A stretch of 64,000 nucleotides of DNA from Desertibaculum subflavum. Lineage in GTDB: Bacteria; Pseudomonadota; Alphaproteobacteria; Ferrovibrionales; Ferrovibrionaceae. The translations under genes and the position numbers were made by a program. The notes beneath the pieces were generated by a model. That model saw only the letters and a list, made by a program, of their open reading frames with translations, was not told where the DNA came from and searched no databases. The stretch is from assembly GCA_003576705.1 (NCBI GenBank), contig QOZS01000007.1:1-64000 (forward strand), in the 5' to 3' direction. Below, one piece after another: positions 56,491-64,000 of the stretch (positions are counted from its first letter, which is position 1; each line of letters starts with the position of its first letter).

Positions 56491-57537
56491 TCAGCCGAGC
56501 CCGCGGGTCACGAACGGGCCGAGGAAGTTGGCGAGGGGCAGCGGCAACTTCTTCCAGAGAGCGATGAACAGCTGGTATTTCGGGTTCAGCGGGTTGTTCT
56601 CCGGCACCTTGTCCAGGCCCTGCAGGCGATATTCGTATTGCAGGAAGGTAGGCTCGAAGCCCCAGTTCTTCTTGTAGGCGAAGGCGCCGGTGCCGGCCTT
56701 GCTGCGGCCGAAATCGAACAGCGTGGCGCCGCGCTCCGCGGCCGCCTTGTTCATCACCTCGTAGTACATCAGGTCGTAGGCGCCGTTGCCCCGCGCCGCC
56801 GGTGTGCCGCCGCCATAATAGGGCAGCACCTGCTGGCGGAAGTGGAAGTTCATCACCGAAGTGACGGCGCTGCCCGCCTCGTCTTCGACGGTGACGATCT
56901 CGCAATCGTTGCTGAAGACGCGCTTCAGGTTGGCGAAGTAACGCTTGGGGAAGACCGGGGTGCCGAGATTGCGCACGCTTTCGGCATAGACTGCGAAGCA
57001 GCGGTCGACCGTCGCGTCGACGGCGATCTTGAGCTTGCCCTGGTCGAGCGCCTTGCGCACCACCGCGCGTTGCTTGCGCGGGATCGCCAGCAGGTTCTTC
57101 TGCCGATCCGCCGTGATGGGTCGGCGAAACACCGCATAGAGATCGGTCTTGGCCGGCCAATCCGCATGTCGGCGGACGGCGCTGCGATATTCGAGATACT
57201 GCGCCCCCGTCCGTTCGAGCAGGGCGAGCGCTTCACGGTCGAGCGCGGCGCGCGCTTCCTCGTCGGCCGCGATCGGCCCGCCCTCGACGCAGAACGCGGT
57301 CGAGATCAGGCCGTTGCCGAACAGCATCGTCTTCTGGTGCACCAGCGGCAGCACGCCGACCACGGCGCCGCCTCGCTCGGCGATCAGGTAGTGTGTCGCA
57401 TGGCCGAAGCTGTTCGCCACCACCTCGCGCCAGCCGAAACGGTGGAAGAACGTCGCATCGGGCGCGGCTTCGACAAAGCCGTCCCAGCGCGCCGCATCGG
57501 CCTCCGACGCGGCGCGTATGGTCGTCGCGGAACTCAC
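56491..57537 (-). CDS. FemAB-like protein of XrtA/PEP-CTERM systems
   Basis: A 348 aa GNAT-fold protein. The start is GTG at 57537, overlapping the deacetylase stop by 4 bases. The FemAB-type sequence runs from FHRFGWREVVANSFGHATHYLIAERG to FAYKKNWGFEPTFLQYEYRL, with DLMYYEVMNKAAAERGATLFDFGRSK in the middle. FemAB-like proteins in these loci are thought to add amino acids or acyl groups during envelope polymer assembly, but the function is unproven. It is the last visible gene of the operon. Confidence 0.85.
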   Translation of the reverse strand: MSSATTIRAASEADAARWDGFVEAAPDATFFHRFGWREVVANSFGHATHYLIAERGGAVVGVLPLVHQKTMLFGNGLISTAFCVEGGPIAADEEARAALDREALALLERTGAQYLEYRSAVRRHADWPAKTDLYAVFRRPITADRQKNLLAIPRKQRAVVRKALDQGKLKIAVDATVDRCFAVYAESVRNLGTPVFPKRYFANLKRVFSNDCEIVTVEDEAGSAVTSVMNFHFRQQVLPYYGGGTPAARGNGAYDLMYYEVMNKAAAERGATLFDFGRSKAGTGAFAYKKNWGFEPTFLQYEYRLQGLDKVPENNPLNPKYQLFIALWKKLPLPLANFLGPFVTRGLG

Positions 57538-58433
57538 GCGAGATCGGCGGCGAAGGCCTGGTCCATCCGGCCCCAGCGGAAGTCGCGCAGCAGGCGGGCG
57601 AGCTTGCCCTCCATGCGCTCCAGATTGGTGTAGTGGCGCAGCCGCGATTTGAGGCCGGCCTGATGCTGCACTGGCTGGCCGGGGTCGATCTCCCAGGGAT
57701 GGAAGTAGAACATGCAGGGCTTGCCGTCGCGGGCATTGACACGGCGCATGTGGAAAGTCGACCAGGCGTAAGGCAGCAGGCGGAACCAGCCGCCGCCGCC
57801 GCACGGCACCTTGCGCCCGAACAGCACATTGGTGGTCACCGGCAGCTCGACGATGCGCCCGGCGCCTTCCTCCGGCTTGAAGGCGAAGCGCGGCGCCTCC
57901 GGCATGCCGTAGATGTCGTGCCGGATCGGATAGACCGAGGAGCTGTAGGTGTAGCCGGCCTCCGCCAGCACCTCGAAGGCCCAGAGGTTCCGGCTGCCGA
58001 TGGAGAAGCTGGCGGCGCGGTAGCCGTTGACGCGCGTGCCGCCGGCATCCTCCAGCAGCTTCTTGGCGCGGCTCACATCCTCGCGGAACAACGCGGGCGA
58101 CTGGCCGTCGGCGCGGAAATGCGCCATGCCGTGGCTGGCGAGCTCGTGGCCCTCCGCGACGATGCGGCGGATCAGCTGCGGATAGCGCTCGGCGACCCAG
58201 CCGAGCGTGAAGAAAGTAGCCTTGACGCCCGCCTCGTCGAACAACCCCAGTATGCGGTCGACATTGCGCTCGACGCGGCTTTCCAGGCGGTCCCAGGCGG
58301 CGCGGTCGATATGATCGAAGAAGGCCTGGACCTGGAAATAATCCTCGACGTCGACCGTCATCGCGTTGACCAGCCCCGTGGCGGGCTCGCCCTGCGCCGG
58401 CACCGTCGTGCGTTCCAACGTATCAGCTTGCAT
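57534..58433 (-). CDS. XrtA-system polysaccharide deacetylase
   Basis: A 299 aa protein with a NodB-type deacetylase domain and the C-terminal extension found in exopolysaccharide/PEP-CTERM loci. Metal and catalytic motifs are MTVDVEDYF (Asp28, Glu30, Asp31), SHGMAH (His101, His105), NGYRAASFSIG, and the later MFYFHPWEIDP with His. It removes acetyl groups from a nascent polysaccharide. The start at 58433 overlaps the ATPase gene by 11 bases; it has GCGATGCA-type sequence and no strong Shine-Dalgarno site. Confidence 0.93.
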   Translation of the reverse strand: MQADTLERTTVPAQGEPATGLVNAMTVDVEDYFQVQAFFDHIDRAAWDRLESRVERNVDRILGLFDEAGVKATFFTLGWVAERYPQLIRRIVAEGHELASHGMAHFRADGQSPALFREDVSRAKKLLEDAGGTRVNGYRAASFSIGSRNLWAFEVLAEAGYTYSSSVYPIRHDIYGMPEAPRFAFKPEEGAGRIVELPVTTNVLFGRKVPCGGGGWFRLLPYAWSTFHMRRVNARDGKPCMFYFHPWEIDPGQPVQHQAGLKSRLRHYTNLERMEGKLARLLRDFRWGRMDQAFAADLA

Positions 58434-60549
58434 CGCGAACCTCCCGCACGCGGCCGCGTTCGAGCAGGCCGGCGGCAAGCCCGATGGCCCGCCGCAGCAT
58501 GGCCTGATGCGTCGACAGGGCGCCTTCGATCGCATCGAGCCGCGGTCCGATATCCTGCAGCGCGCCGTTGCGCGGCAGGCTCCGCAAAGCCGCATCGATA
58601 TTCTCAAGGCGGCTTGTCAGCTCGGTGACGGTGCCGGTCAGCGCCGCGGCGGCCGATTGCGTCGCCTCGATGCCGTCGATGCGCTGGCGGATGGTGTCGA
58701 GACCTTCGGCCGGTGCCGGCGCCGGCTTGCGCTCGAGCTTGCGCAGCCGCGCCTCCAGGGCGGCGAGCGCGTCGCCATCCGCGTCGCCGCGCTTGCGCTG
58801 TTCCAGCGTCCTGACGCGGTCGGCAAGCTCTTTCAGCTCGGCCGCCGCCGCCGCGCCGCCGGGAACGCTCTTGGCGTTGTCGCCGAGCTTGGCAATCTGC
58901 TTCTCGATTCCGTCGCAGCGCTTGACGAGCGCGGCGCGTTCGCGCTCCTGCGCCGCCTCGATCCGGTCGAGCCGCTCGGCCAGCGATGCCGGAACCGCGC
59001 CCAGACGGGCCTCGAGCTCTTCGATCTGCGCCGGCGCGATGCCGCGGGGCGTATCCCGGAAAGCGGCCTCGACGGCGGCCAGCCGCTCGGCCATCTCCGG
59101 TGCAATTCCGGATGCCGGCCCGGCGCTCTCGACGGCGCGCAGGCGCCCGGCGAGATCCTCGGCCGCCGCGCTCTCGACCTTCGCTTCCAGCGCGCCTAGT
59201 CGCAGCGCCAGATCGTCAGGAACGGCAGGCGCCGCCTTCGCCTCTTCGACGGCCTTCAGCCGGGCGGCGATGCCTTCGCTCGCCACGCCGTCGACCTTGG
59301 CCTCGACGGCGGCGAGGCGCTGTACCAGCTCGGTCGGCAGGGCGGGCTTGGCCGCCGCTTCCTCCACCGCGTGAAGGCGGCCCGCGAAATTCTCGGCGAT
59401 CAGCCCGTCAAGCCTGGCCTCGGTCTCCGTCAGGCGGCGGGCGAGTTCCGGATCGGTCGCGGGCGCCGCCGGGCGGGACGCGGCTTCCTCGATGCTGGCC
59501 ACCCGCCGCACCAGGTCCTCGAAGGCGCGGTCGGCCATGGCGCGCAGCCGGACATATTCCTCGATCAGGTCGAGCCGGCGGCGCAGATCGTCCACCGCGC
59601 GCGGGTCGCCGGCCGGCGCCGGGCGCTGCTCGATCATCTCCATGCGCTGGCGCAGCTCGTTCAGGGCGGCACTGTCCGGCACGATGGTGATGCGGTCGCG
59701 CGGCAGGCCGACCAGGTCCTTGCCGCGGATGTCGGGATTCTCTTCGCGCGTCAGGTCCTGTGCGACGCGCTCGACATCGGATGCGTCGAAATGGTGCTTC
59801 TCCTCCAGGAAGCCGTAGAGGAACAGCCGGTTGCACAAGTTGTTGATGCGCCGCGGCACGCCCTCGGTGTAGCGGTGGATGGCGTCGAACACCTCCGGCG
59901 CCAGGGTCGGGTCGTCCTTCCAGCCCGCAGTGTGCAGGCGGTGCTCGACATAGGACTGCGTCTCCGGCACGTCGAGCGGGCCGAGATGGTAGTTGGCGAT
60001 GATGCGCTGGCGCAGCTGCTCGAGCTCGGGTGAATTCAGCACGGCGCGGAATTGCGGCTGGCCCAGGATGAAGCTCTGCAGCGGCGCGCGCTCGCCGACC
60101 TGGAAGTTCGACAGCATCCGCAGCTCTTCCAGCGCCGACGCCGTCAGGTTCTGCGCCTCGTCGATCATCAGCAGGCAGCGCTTGCCCGAGCGGTGACTGT
60201 GGGTCAGGAACGCCTCGAACTGGCGCAGCATGTCGGCCTTGCTGGTCAGGTCGGCCTTGACCCCGAAGGCGGTGACCACCGAGCGCAGCAGGTCGTCGGC
60301 ATCGAGCTGGGTGGTCACGACCTTGGCGGCGATATACTTGCGGCTGTCCAGCGTGGCCAGAAGATGCGCGACCAGCGTCGTCTTGCCGGCGCCGATATCG
60401 CCGGTGATGACGATGAAACCTTCGCCCTGGTTCAGCCCGTAGGTGAGATGGGCGAGCGCCTGGTTGTGCACCGAGCTCGGGAAGAAGAACCGGTGGTCCG
60501 GCGTGAGCTGGAACGGCTCGGCCACCAGATTGTAGAACGGGGCGTACAT
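58423..60549 (-). CDS. XrtA-associated ATPase with a long repeat-containing coiled-coil extension
   Basis: A 708 aa protein. The N-terminal 270 residues are the ATPase of PEP-CTERM/XrtA loci, ExeA-like: MYAPFYNLVAEPFQLTPDHRFF region, Walker A GDIGAGKT (50-57), Walker B LLMIDEAQ (126-133) and EGVPRRINNLCNRLFLYGF. Such proteins are usually about 350 aa. The remaining 430 residues are Ala/Glu/Arg-rich helix. Between 366 and 530 a RLxxxEAxxD-type unit repeats with the Leu at 373, 412, 451 and 490, exactly 39 residues apart, then 527. The extension probably forms a long coiled coil. Translated just after the outer-membrane gene, with 2 bases between. Confidence 0.9.
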   Translation of the reverse strand: MYAPFYNLVAEPFQLTPDHRFFFPSSVHNQALAHLTYGLNQGEGFIVITGDIGAGKTTLVAHLLATLDSRKYIAAKVVTTQLDADDLLRSVVTAFGVKADLTSKADMLRQFEAFLTHSHRSGKRCLLMIDEAQNLTASALEELRMLSNFQVGERAPLQSFILGQPQFRAVLNSPELEQLRQRIIANYHLGPLDVPETQSYVEHRLHTAGWKDDPTLAPEVFDAIHRYTEGVPRRINNLCNRLFLYGFLEEKHHFDASDVERVAQDLTREENPDIRGKDLVGLPRDRITIVPDSAALNELRQRMEMIEQRPAPAGDPRAVDDLRRRLDLIEEYVRLRAMADRAFEDLVRRVASIEEAASRPAAPATDPELARRLTETEARLDGLIAENFAGRLHAVEEAAAKPALPTELVQRLAAVEAKVDGVASEGIAARLKAVEEAKAAPAVPDDLALRLGALEAKVESAAAEDLAGRLRAVESAGPASGIAPEMAERLAAVEAAFRDTPRGIAPAQIEELEARLGAVPASLAERLDRIEAAQERERAALVKRCDGIEKQIAKLGDNAKSVPGGAAAAAELKELADRVRTLEQRKRGDADGDALAALEARLRKLERKPAPAPAEGLDTIRQRIDGIEATQSAAAALTGTVTELTSRLENIDAALRSLPRNGALQDIGPRLDAIEGALSTHQAMLRRAIGLAAGLLERGRVREVRDAS
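58962..59454 (-). repeat. 39-codon (117-bp) periodic repeat in the ATPase extension
   Basis: Codons 366-530 of the ATPase gene contain four to five degenerate units of 39 codons (the last 37), each starting near L-A-x-R-L-x-x-x-E-A. The units diverge at the DNA level but keep the spacing. This indicates old internal duplication. Confidence 0.8.
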
Positions 60550-60551
60550 GG

Positions 60552-62114
60552 TCAGAACGTCTTGCGCAGCGTCGCGACGATCGCGTTCTCCGTAAAGTCG
60601 CCGGTGCTGCCCGCGCCGCCCGTGCCGCCGGATTCGTTGCGCTTCAGGAAGCTGTAGCTCAAAGAGCCCGTCAGCGTGTCGCTGAACAGATAGTTGAGGC
60701 CGATTGTGGCGCGGTAGCTCTGATCGGAGCTGCCGTCGCCGCCGCTGCCATAGCTTTCGGAATAGCTGAGCGTCAGGAAGGACGACAACAGCGGCGACAG
60801 CTGATGCCCGAAGGTGAAGAACACCGAATCTTCCTTGCGCAGTCCCGGGCCGGTGACCGTGCCGGGATTGTCGTCGGTGATCGTGTCCTGCTCGATATGC
60901 GCGTACGAGAGGTTGATGCTGTCGCGCGTCCAGGTGGTGCCGATATTCGCCAGGAACCGCCTGGTCAGCGTGAGGTTGTCGGTCGTCGGCAACCCGCCGA
61001 TGCCGCGGCCGGTAAAGGACTGGCCGGTCAGCCGGTCGACGAAGCGGCCGCGCGGATCGATCTGCGTCTCGCCGAGCGCGTTGAGGTACTGGTCGATGGC
61101 CAGGCCGACGCTCTCGGAATAGGACGCCGTGAAGGTGGTGCGGGCGGTGATGTCCCAGCGGGCGTCGCCGCTGAACGAAACGTCCTGATAGCGCCAGCCG
61201 GCCTGGAAGCGCAGCCGCGTCCGGTCGCTCGGCGTCCAGACGAAGCCGCCGAGCGCGTAGGGACCGCTGACGTCGCGCGTCAGGCCCGCATCGTCGATAT
61301 CGTCGATGCCGACGGTGCCGAGCAGGCCGAAATCCGAATTGATGTTGTATTGCGAGGTCGCGTCGGCGTTCAGCGCGGTGAGCGTGCCGCGGTCGCGCTT
61401 GCTCTCCGTGGCCGAGCCGCTGAGCCGCCACAGGAAGCGGGTGAAGTCGCTGCCGCTGGAGAGCAGGGCCGATGCGCTGTGGCTCTCGGTGTCGGTGGCA
61501 CGGCCCGCCGTTCCGGTTCCGCCGCCGCCGGTCGAGCTGCTGGGAGTCGAGGTGAACGACTGGCTGCGAGTGAGGCGCAGCTCCGATTCGGCAAAACCGG
61601 CATAGCGGTGCCGCCAATAGGGGCTGATCGAATAGACGTAAATGTCTTGCTGGTTCGACCCGGTATTGCGATCGGTCGCCGAAACCTGCCCGCCCTCGTC
61701 GATCGAGGTGCGCGCGATCGACCCGCTCGCATCGAGGAAGATCGAATCCTTGATGATCTCGATGTTGCCGATGGCCGCCGCCTGCTGCGACAGGTCATCC
61801 AGCTCGGTATGGTCGAGATGGAGCTCTTTCGTCAGGGAGTAGTTGAGGTTGATGCGGGCGCGCCGGCCGGTTCCGGACAGGACGACGCCGCCGGTCAGCC
61901 GCGTGATCAGGTCGGATTCCTTCGCCGAGCCCGAGCTGCTGTTGACGTTGTCGGTGAAGGTCTCCTGGACCTCGACGAACGGATCGATCTGCCACTCGCC
62001 GGCCCGCGCGGTCGGCATCAGCACGAGGCAACTCCCGAACAGACAAAACAAGCCCGCACCGGCACCGGTGCAGGCTCTCCTCCGTCTGTCCCCGACAGCT
62101 CCCCCGAGCTCCAC
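60552..62114 (-). CDS. outer-membrane beta-barrel protein of the XrtA/PEP-CTERM locus
   Basis: A 520 aa protein with a signal peptide ending PTARAGEW; the start is GTG at 62114, with GGAG about 10 bases upstream. The mature part is many short amphipathic strands with aromatic ends (for example INLNYSLTKELHLDHTELDD, LSYSESYGSGGDGSS) and ends with the terminal Phe of LRKTF, the outer-membrane barrel signal. It matches the family of putative outer-membrane proteins that accompany XrtA loci, which probably help polysaccharide export. A Ser/Gly/Thr-rich loop (SSSTGGGGTGTAGRATDT) is near residues 190-208. Confidence 0.9.
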   Translation of the reverse strand: MELGGAVGDRRRRACTGAGAGLFCLFGSCLVLMPTARAGEWQIDPFVEVQETFTDNVNSSSGSAKESDLITRLTGGVVLSGTGRRARINLNYSLTKELHLDHTELDDLSQQAAAIGNIEIIKDSIFLDASGSIARTSIDEGGQVSATDRNTGSNQQDIYVYSISPYWRHRYAGFAESELRLTRSQSFTSTPSSSTGGGGTGTAGRATDTESHSASALLSSGSDFTRFLWRLSGSATESKRDRGTLTALNADATSQYNINSDFGLLGTVGIDDIDDAGLTRDVSGPYALGGFVWTPSDRTRLRFQAGWRYQDVSFSGDARWDITARTTFTASYSESVGLAIDQYLNALGETQIDPRGRFVDRLTGQSFTGRGIGGLPTTDNLTLTRRFLANIGTTWTRDSINLSYAHIEQDTITDDNPGTVTGPGLRKEDSVFFTFGHQLSPLLSSFLTLSYSESYGSGGDGSSDQSYRATIGLNYLFSDTLTGSLSYSFLKRNESGGTGGAGSTGDFTENAIVATLRKTF

Positions 62115-62132
62115 GCAGGTTCGCTCCGCTTT

Positions 62133-63101
62133 CTAGTTTCTCCGTTGCGCGTAGGCACCGTAGCCGTAGCTGCCGTACCCGCCGAACTGCTCCGAGCTCG
62201 AGGCTGAACTCGCCTTGTTGAGCATCAGACTTATGTTCGGGCAGCGGGTCAACTGGCGCAACGACGCTTCGATCGCGCTTTGGCTGGTCTTCTCGGCCTC
62301 GACGACGAGCAGGATCTGCCCGACATGCAGCGCCATCACCGAAGGCTCGCTGGTGGCGAGCACCGGCGGCGTGTCGATCACGATCACGCGGTCTGTATAG
62401 CGCTTGGCGAGGTCGGTCATCAATGAGCCCATGCGGTGGCTGGCAAGCAGTTCGGTCGCGCGCGGCGTCGGCGTGCCGGCCGGCAGCAAGGTGAGATTCG
62501 GCACGTTCTCGCAGCGCATGAGCACATCCGAGAGATCGAGCTGCGAGTCGCCCAGAAGGTCGGTCAGGCCGAGCTTCGCCTCGACGCCGAGCCGGGGCAG
62601 GATCGAGGGGTTCATCACGTCGCCGTCGACCAGCAGGACGTTGAGGTCCGACTCGGAGGCGATGCTCATGGCGAGGTTGATGGCGGTGAAGGTCTTGCCT
62701 TCGCCGGGCAGCGAGCTCGTCACCATGATCACGTGCGCGTCCTCGGTCCGCCCCTCCTCGGAGAAGGCCTTCAGCAGCAGCGGCCGCTTCAGGATGCGGT
62801 ATTCCTCGGAGATCAGCGTCTTGTCGCCACGCGGCGACACCATGCCGGCGAGGATCAGGCGGTTGATGTCGATCGAGGCCTGCTGGCTCTCCTTGCGGCG
62901 CAGCGGCGTCGCCTGCGGCGGTGCGGCAACCGGTTCGGCGGCGCGCGCCGGCGCGGCCGGCGCCGGCTGGATCGGTGCGCCCTGGCTCTGGCCGGGGGCG
63001 GCCGGACTGGAAACGCCCTGCGCGGGCGCGCCCTGGCTGCCGAGCGCCTTCAGCTTCTCGGCCGCGCGTTGCATCAGATTGAGGGGCGCGTCGTCGGCCA
63101 T
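62133..63101 (-). CDS. XrtA-associated tyrosine autokinase (BY-kinase)
   Basis: A 322 aa cytoplasmic kinase that pairs with the chain-length protein to control polysaccharide polymerisation. Walker A SSLPGEGKT (129-137), Walker A' LLVDGD (156-161) and Walker B VIVID (239-243) are present. The N-terminal 75 residues are Ala/Pro-rich linker. The C-terminal tail has a Tyr cluster GGYGSYGYGAYAQRRN (307-322), the expected site of autophosphorylation. The start ATG at 63101 follows the chain-length stop by 4 bases; an upstream TTG at 63119 is possible. Confidence 0.92.
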   Translation of the reverse strand: MADDAPLNLMQRAAEKLKALGSQGAPAQGVSSPAAPGQSQGAPIQPAPAAPARAAEPVAAPPQATPLRRKESQQASIDINRLILAGMVSPRGDKTLISEEYRILKRPLLLKAFSEEGRTEDAHVIMVTSSLPGEGKTFTAINLAMSIASESDLNVLLVDGDVMNPSILPRLGVEAKLGLTDLLGDSQLDLSDVLMRCENVPNLTLLPAGTPTPRATELLASHRMGSLMTDLAKRYTDRVIVIDTPPVLATSEPSVMALHVGQILLVVEAEKTSQSAIEASLRQLTRCPNISLMLNKASSASSSEQFGGYGSYGYGAYAQRRN

Positions 63102-63105
63102 GGCG

Positions 63106-64000
63106 TCACAAAAATCCAAGCATGCTGGGGCTGAGGGGGAATTTCGGCGTCGCCACCATCACGCCGCCATAGATGACGACCAGCGCGCCGGTCACCGCCG
63201 CGAAGCCCACGATCGCCATCGCCTTTTGCCGCCGCTCCACGCTGGTGGTCAGCCGCGAAACCGCGCCGAGCACCGGATAGGCGAAGGTGCGCCGGACCTT
63301 GGCGATGGTCGCCATCGAGTCATCGAGCAGGGTCAGCAGCACGGCGAGTGCGGCACCGGCAGCAAGGCCTGCCACCAGGATCATGCTGGCATAGAGAAGC
63401 CGCGGCGGACCGGAAGGCTTGCTCGGCTGGGTCGGCGGCTCGACGATGCGGAACGACAGCGAGGTGTCGCGCCGGTCGTCCTTGGCCTGTGCCAGCCGCG
63501 CCGATTCGCGGCGTGCCAGCAGCTCGTCGTACTGCTTCTTGATCACGCCGTAGTCGCGGTTGAGGTTGGCCTGCCGCGCCTCGAGCGCCGCCGCCTGCGA
63601 GGTATCGGCGACGCGCTGCTTGTAGAGCGCTTCCGCCTCGCTCAACCGCCGCTGCGCCAGCTCCAGATTGGCCTCGGCATCGCCCTGGCGGATGCGCAGC
63701 TGCTCGTAAACCGGATTGGACACCGTGCTGCGTGCCCGGGTCGAGCCGGGTGAGCCGGCGGGACGGTTGCGTCCCTCCTCCTCGGCGCGCTTGCGCGCCG
63801 CGTCGAGATCGGCCTGGACGCTGGCGATCTGCCGGCGCGTCTGCGCCACGTCGGGATGCTTGTCGGTGAAGCGCAGCGTCAAGCTGTCGAGAGAGGTCTG
63901 CAGCTCCTTCAGGCGCGACGACAGCGTCTCCTCCTCGGACGAAAGCTGCCGGCCGCGGTCGATCATCACCACCGGCGCGCTTTCCACCGCAAGGGTCGGC
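63106..64000 (-). CDS. XrtA-system chain-length determinant (Wzz/GNVR-type) protein, C-terminal part
   Basis: The 5' end of the gene lies beyond the right edge; the frame is open to base 64000, about 297 codons. The visible part has long coiled-coil helices (LSSRLKELQTSLDSLTLRFTDKHPDV, then QLRIRQGDAEANLELAQRR), the DTSLSFRIVEPPTQPSKPSGP segment before the last membrane helix, and two hydrophobic segments. It is a polysaccharide co-polymerase that sets chain length with the tyrosine kinase that follows. Strong family match from the GNVR-like region. Confidence 0.9.
   Translation of the reverse strand, partial: PTLAVESAPVVMIDRGRQLSSEEETLSSRLKELQTSLDSLTLRFTDKHPDVAQTRRQIASVQADLDAARKRAEEEGRNRPAGSPGSTRARSTVSNPVYEQLRIRQGDAEANLELAQRRLSEAEALYKQRVADTSQAAALEARQANLNRDYGVIKKQYDELLARRESARLAQAKDDRRDTSLSFRIVEPPTQPSKPSGPPRLLYASMILVAGLAAGAALAVLLTLLDDSMATIAKVRRTFAYPVLGAVSRLTTSVERRQKAMAIVGFAAVTGALVVIYGGVMVATPKFPLSPSMLGFL

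Overview
The window is gene-dense, very GC-rich DNA with conserved alphaproteobacterial gene neighbourhoods (tilS-ftsH-folP-glmM; tpiA-secG-pyrG-kdsA-eno), heavy use of TRAP transporters, and an XrtA/PEP-CTERM-type exopolysaccharide locus. These point to an environmental alphaproteobacterium, probably Rhodospirillales-like; the exact order cannot be read from the sequence. No rRNA, tRNA, CRISPR array, prophage or insertion sequence was recognised, and no gene-free stretch exceeds about 270 bases.

Layout. 1-5644: housekeeping operon tilS(partial)-ftsH-folP-glmM-thiD. 5623-10000: PadR regulator, an orphan branched-chain-type binding protein with a perfect palindrome between them, a secreted glycosidase-like protein and a MetE-like methyltransferase. 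10123-17287: a large fused indolepyruvate:ferredoxin oxidoreductase, a D-aminoacylase-type amidohydrolase with its own TetR regulator, RidA and VOC proteins. 17291-24108: phenylacetate catabolism (paaABCDE, paaK), a Doc/AbrB toxin-antitoxin module and a PaaX-type repressor. 24105-26949: acyl-CoA dehydrogenase, phytanoyl-CoA-type dioxygenase, SDR. 27062-31463: TRAP transporter fused by overlaps to an acyl-CoA carboxyltransferase. 31619-35887: TRZ/ATZ-type amidohydrolase convergent with a second TRAP transporter. 36151-40978: a frameshifted Fe(II)/2-oxoglutarate oxygenase, an epimerase, fumC, a ZIP metal transporter and an HCCA-isomerase-like gene that is also frameshifted. 41048-47631: tpiA, two methyltransferase-like genes, secG, pyrG, kdsA, eno. 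47633-49061: small membrane proteins and a dioxygenase. 49181-54206: RND efflux pump and divergent TetR. 54211-56440: class II aldolase, MFS transporter and a small membrane protein. 56491-64000: XrtA-type exopolysaccharide genes (FemAB, deacetylase, ATPase, outer-membrane barrel, tyrosine kinase, chain-length protein).

How the genes work together. The paa genes give ring activation (PaaK) and epoxidation (PaaABCDE) of phenylacetyl-CoA under a likely PaaX repressor. The two TRAP systems sit with enzymes that may process the imported acids. The RND pump and the D-aminoacylase operon each have a TetR gene and a matching palindrome. The XrtA block is a single tightly packed minus-strand operon for making and exporting an exopolysaccharide.

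Most notable observations: two short tandem duplications (7 bp and 17 bp), 3.4 kb apart, each break the 3' end of a gene and have an exact inferred ancestral reading; the XrtA ATPase carries a long C-terminal extension with exact 39-residue periodicity; a G-quadruplex-capable inverted repeat lies inside the paa operon; and several perfect palindromes are strong operator candidates.
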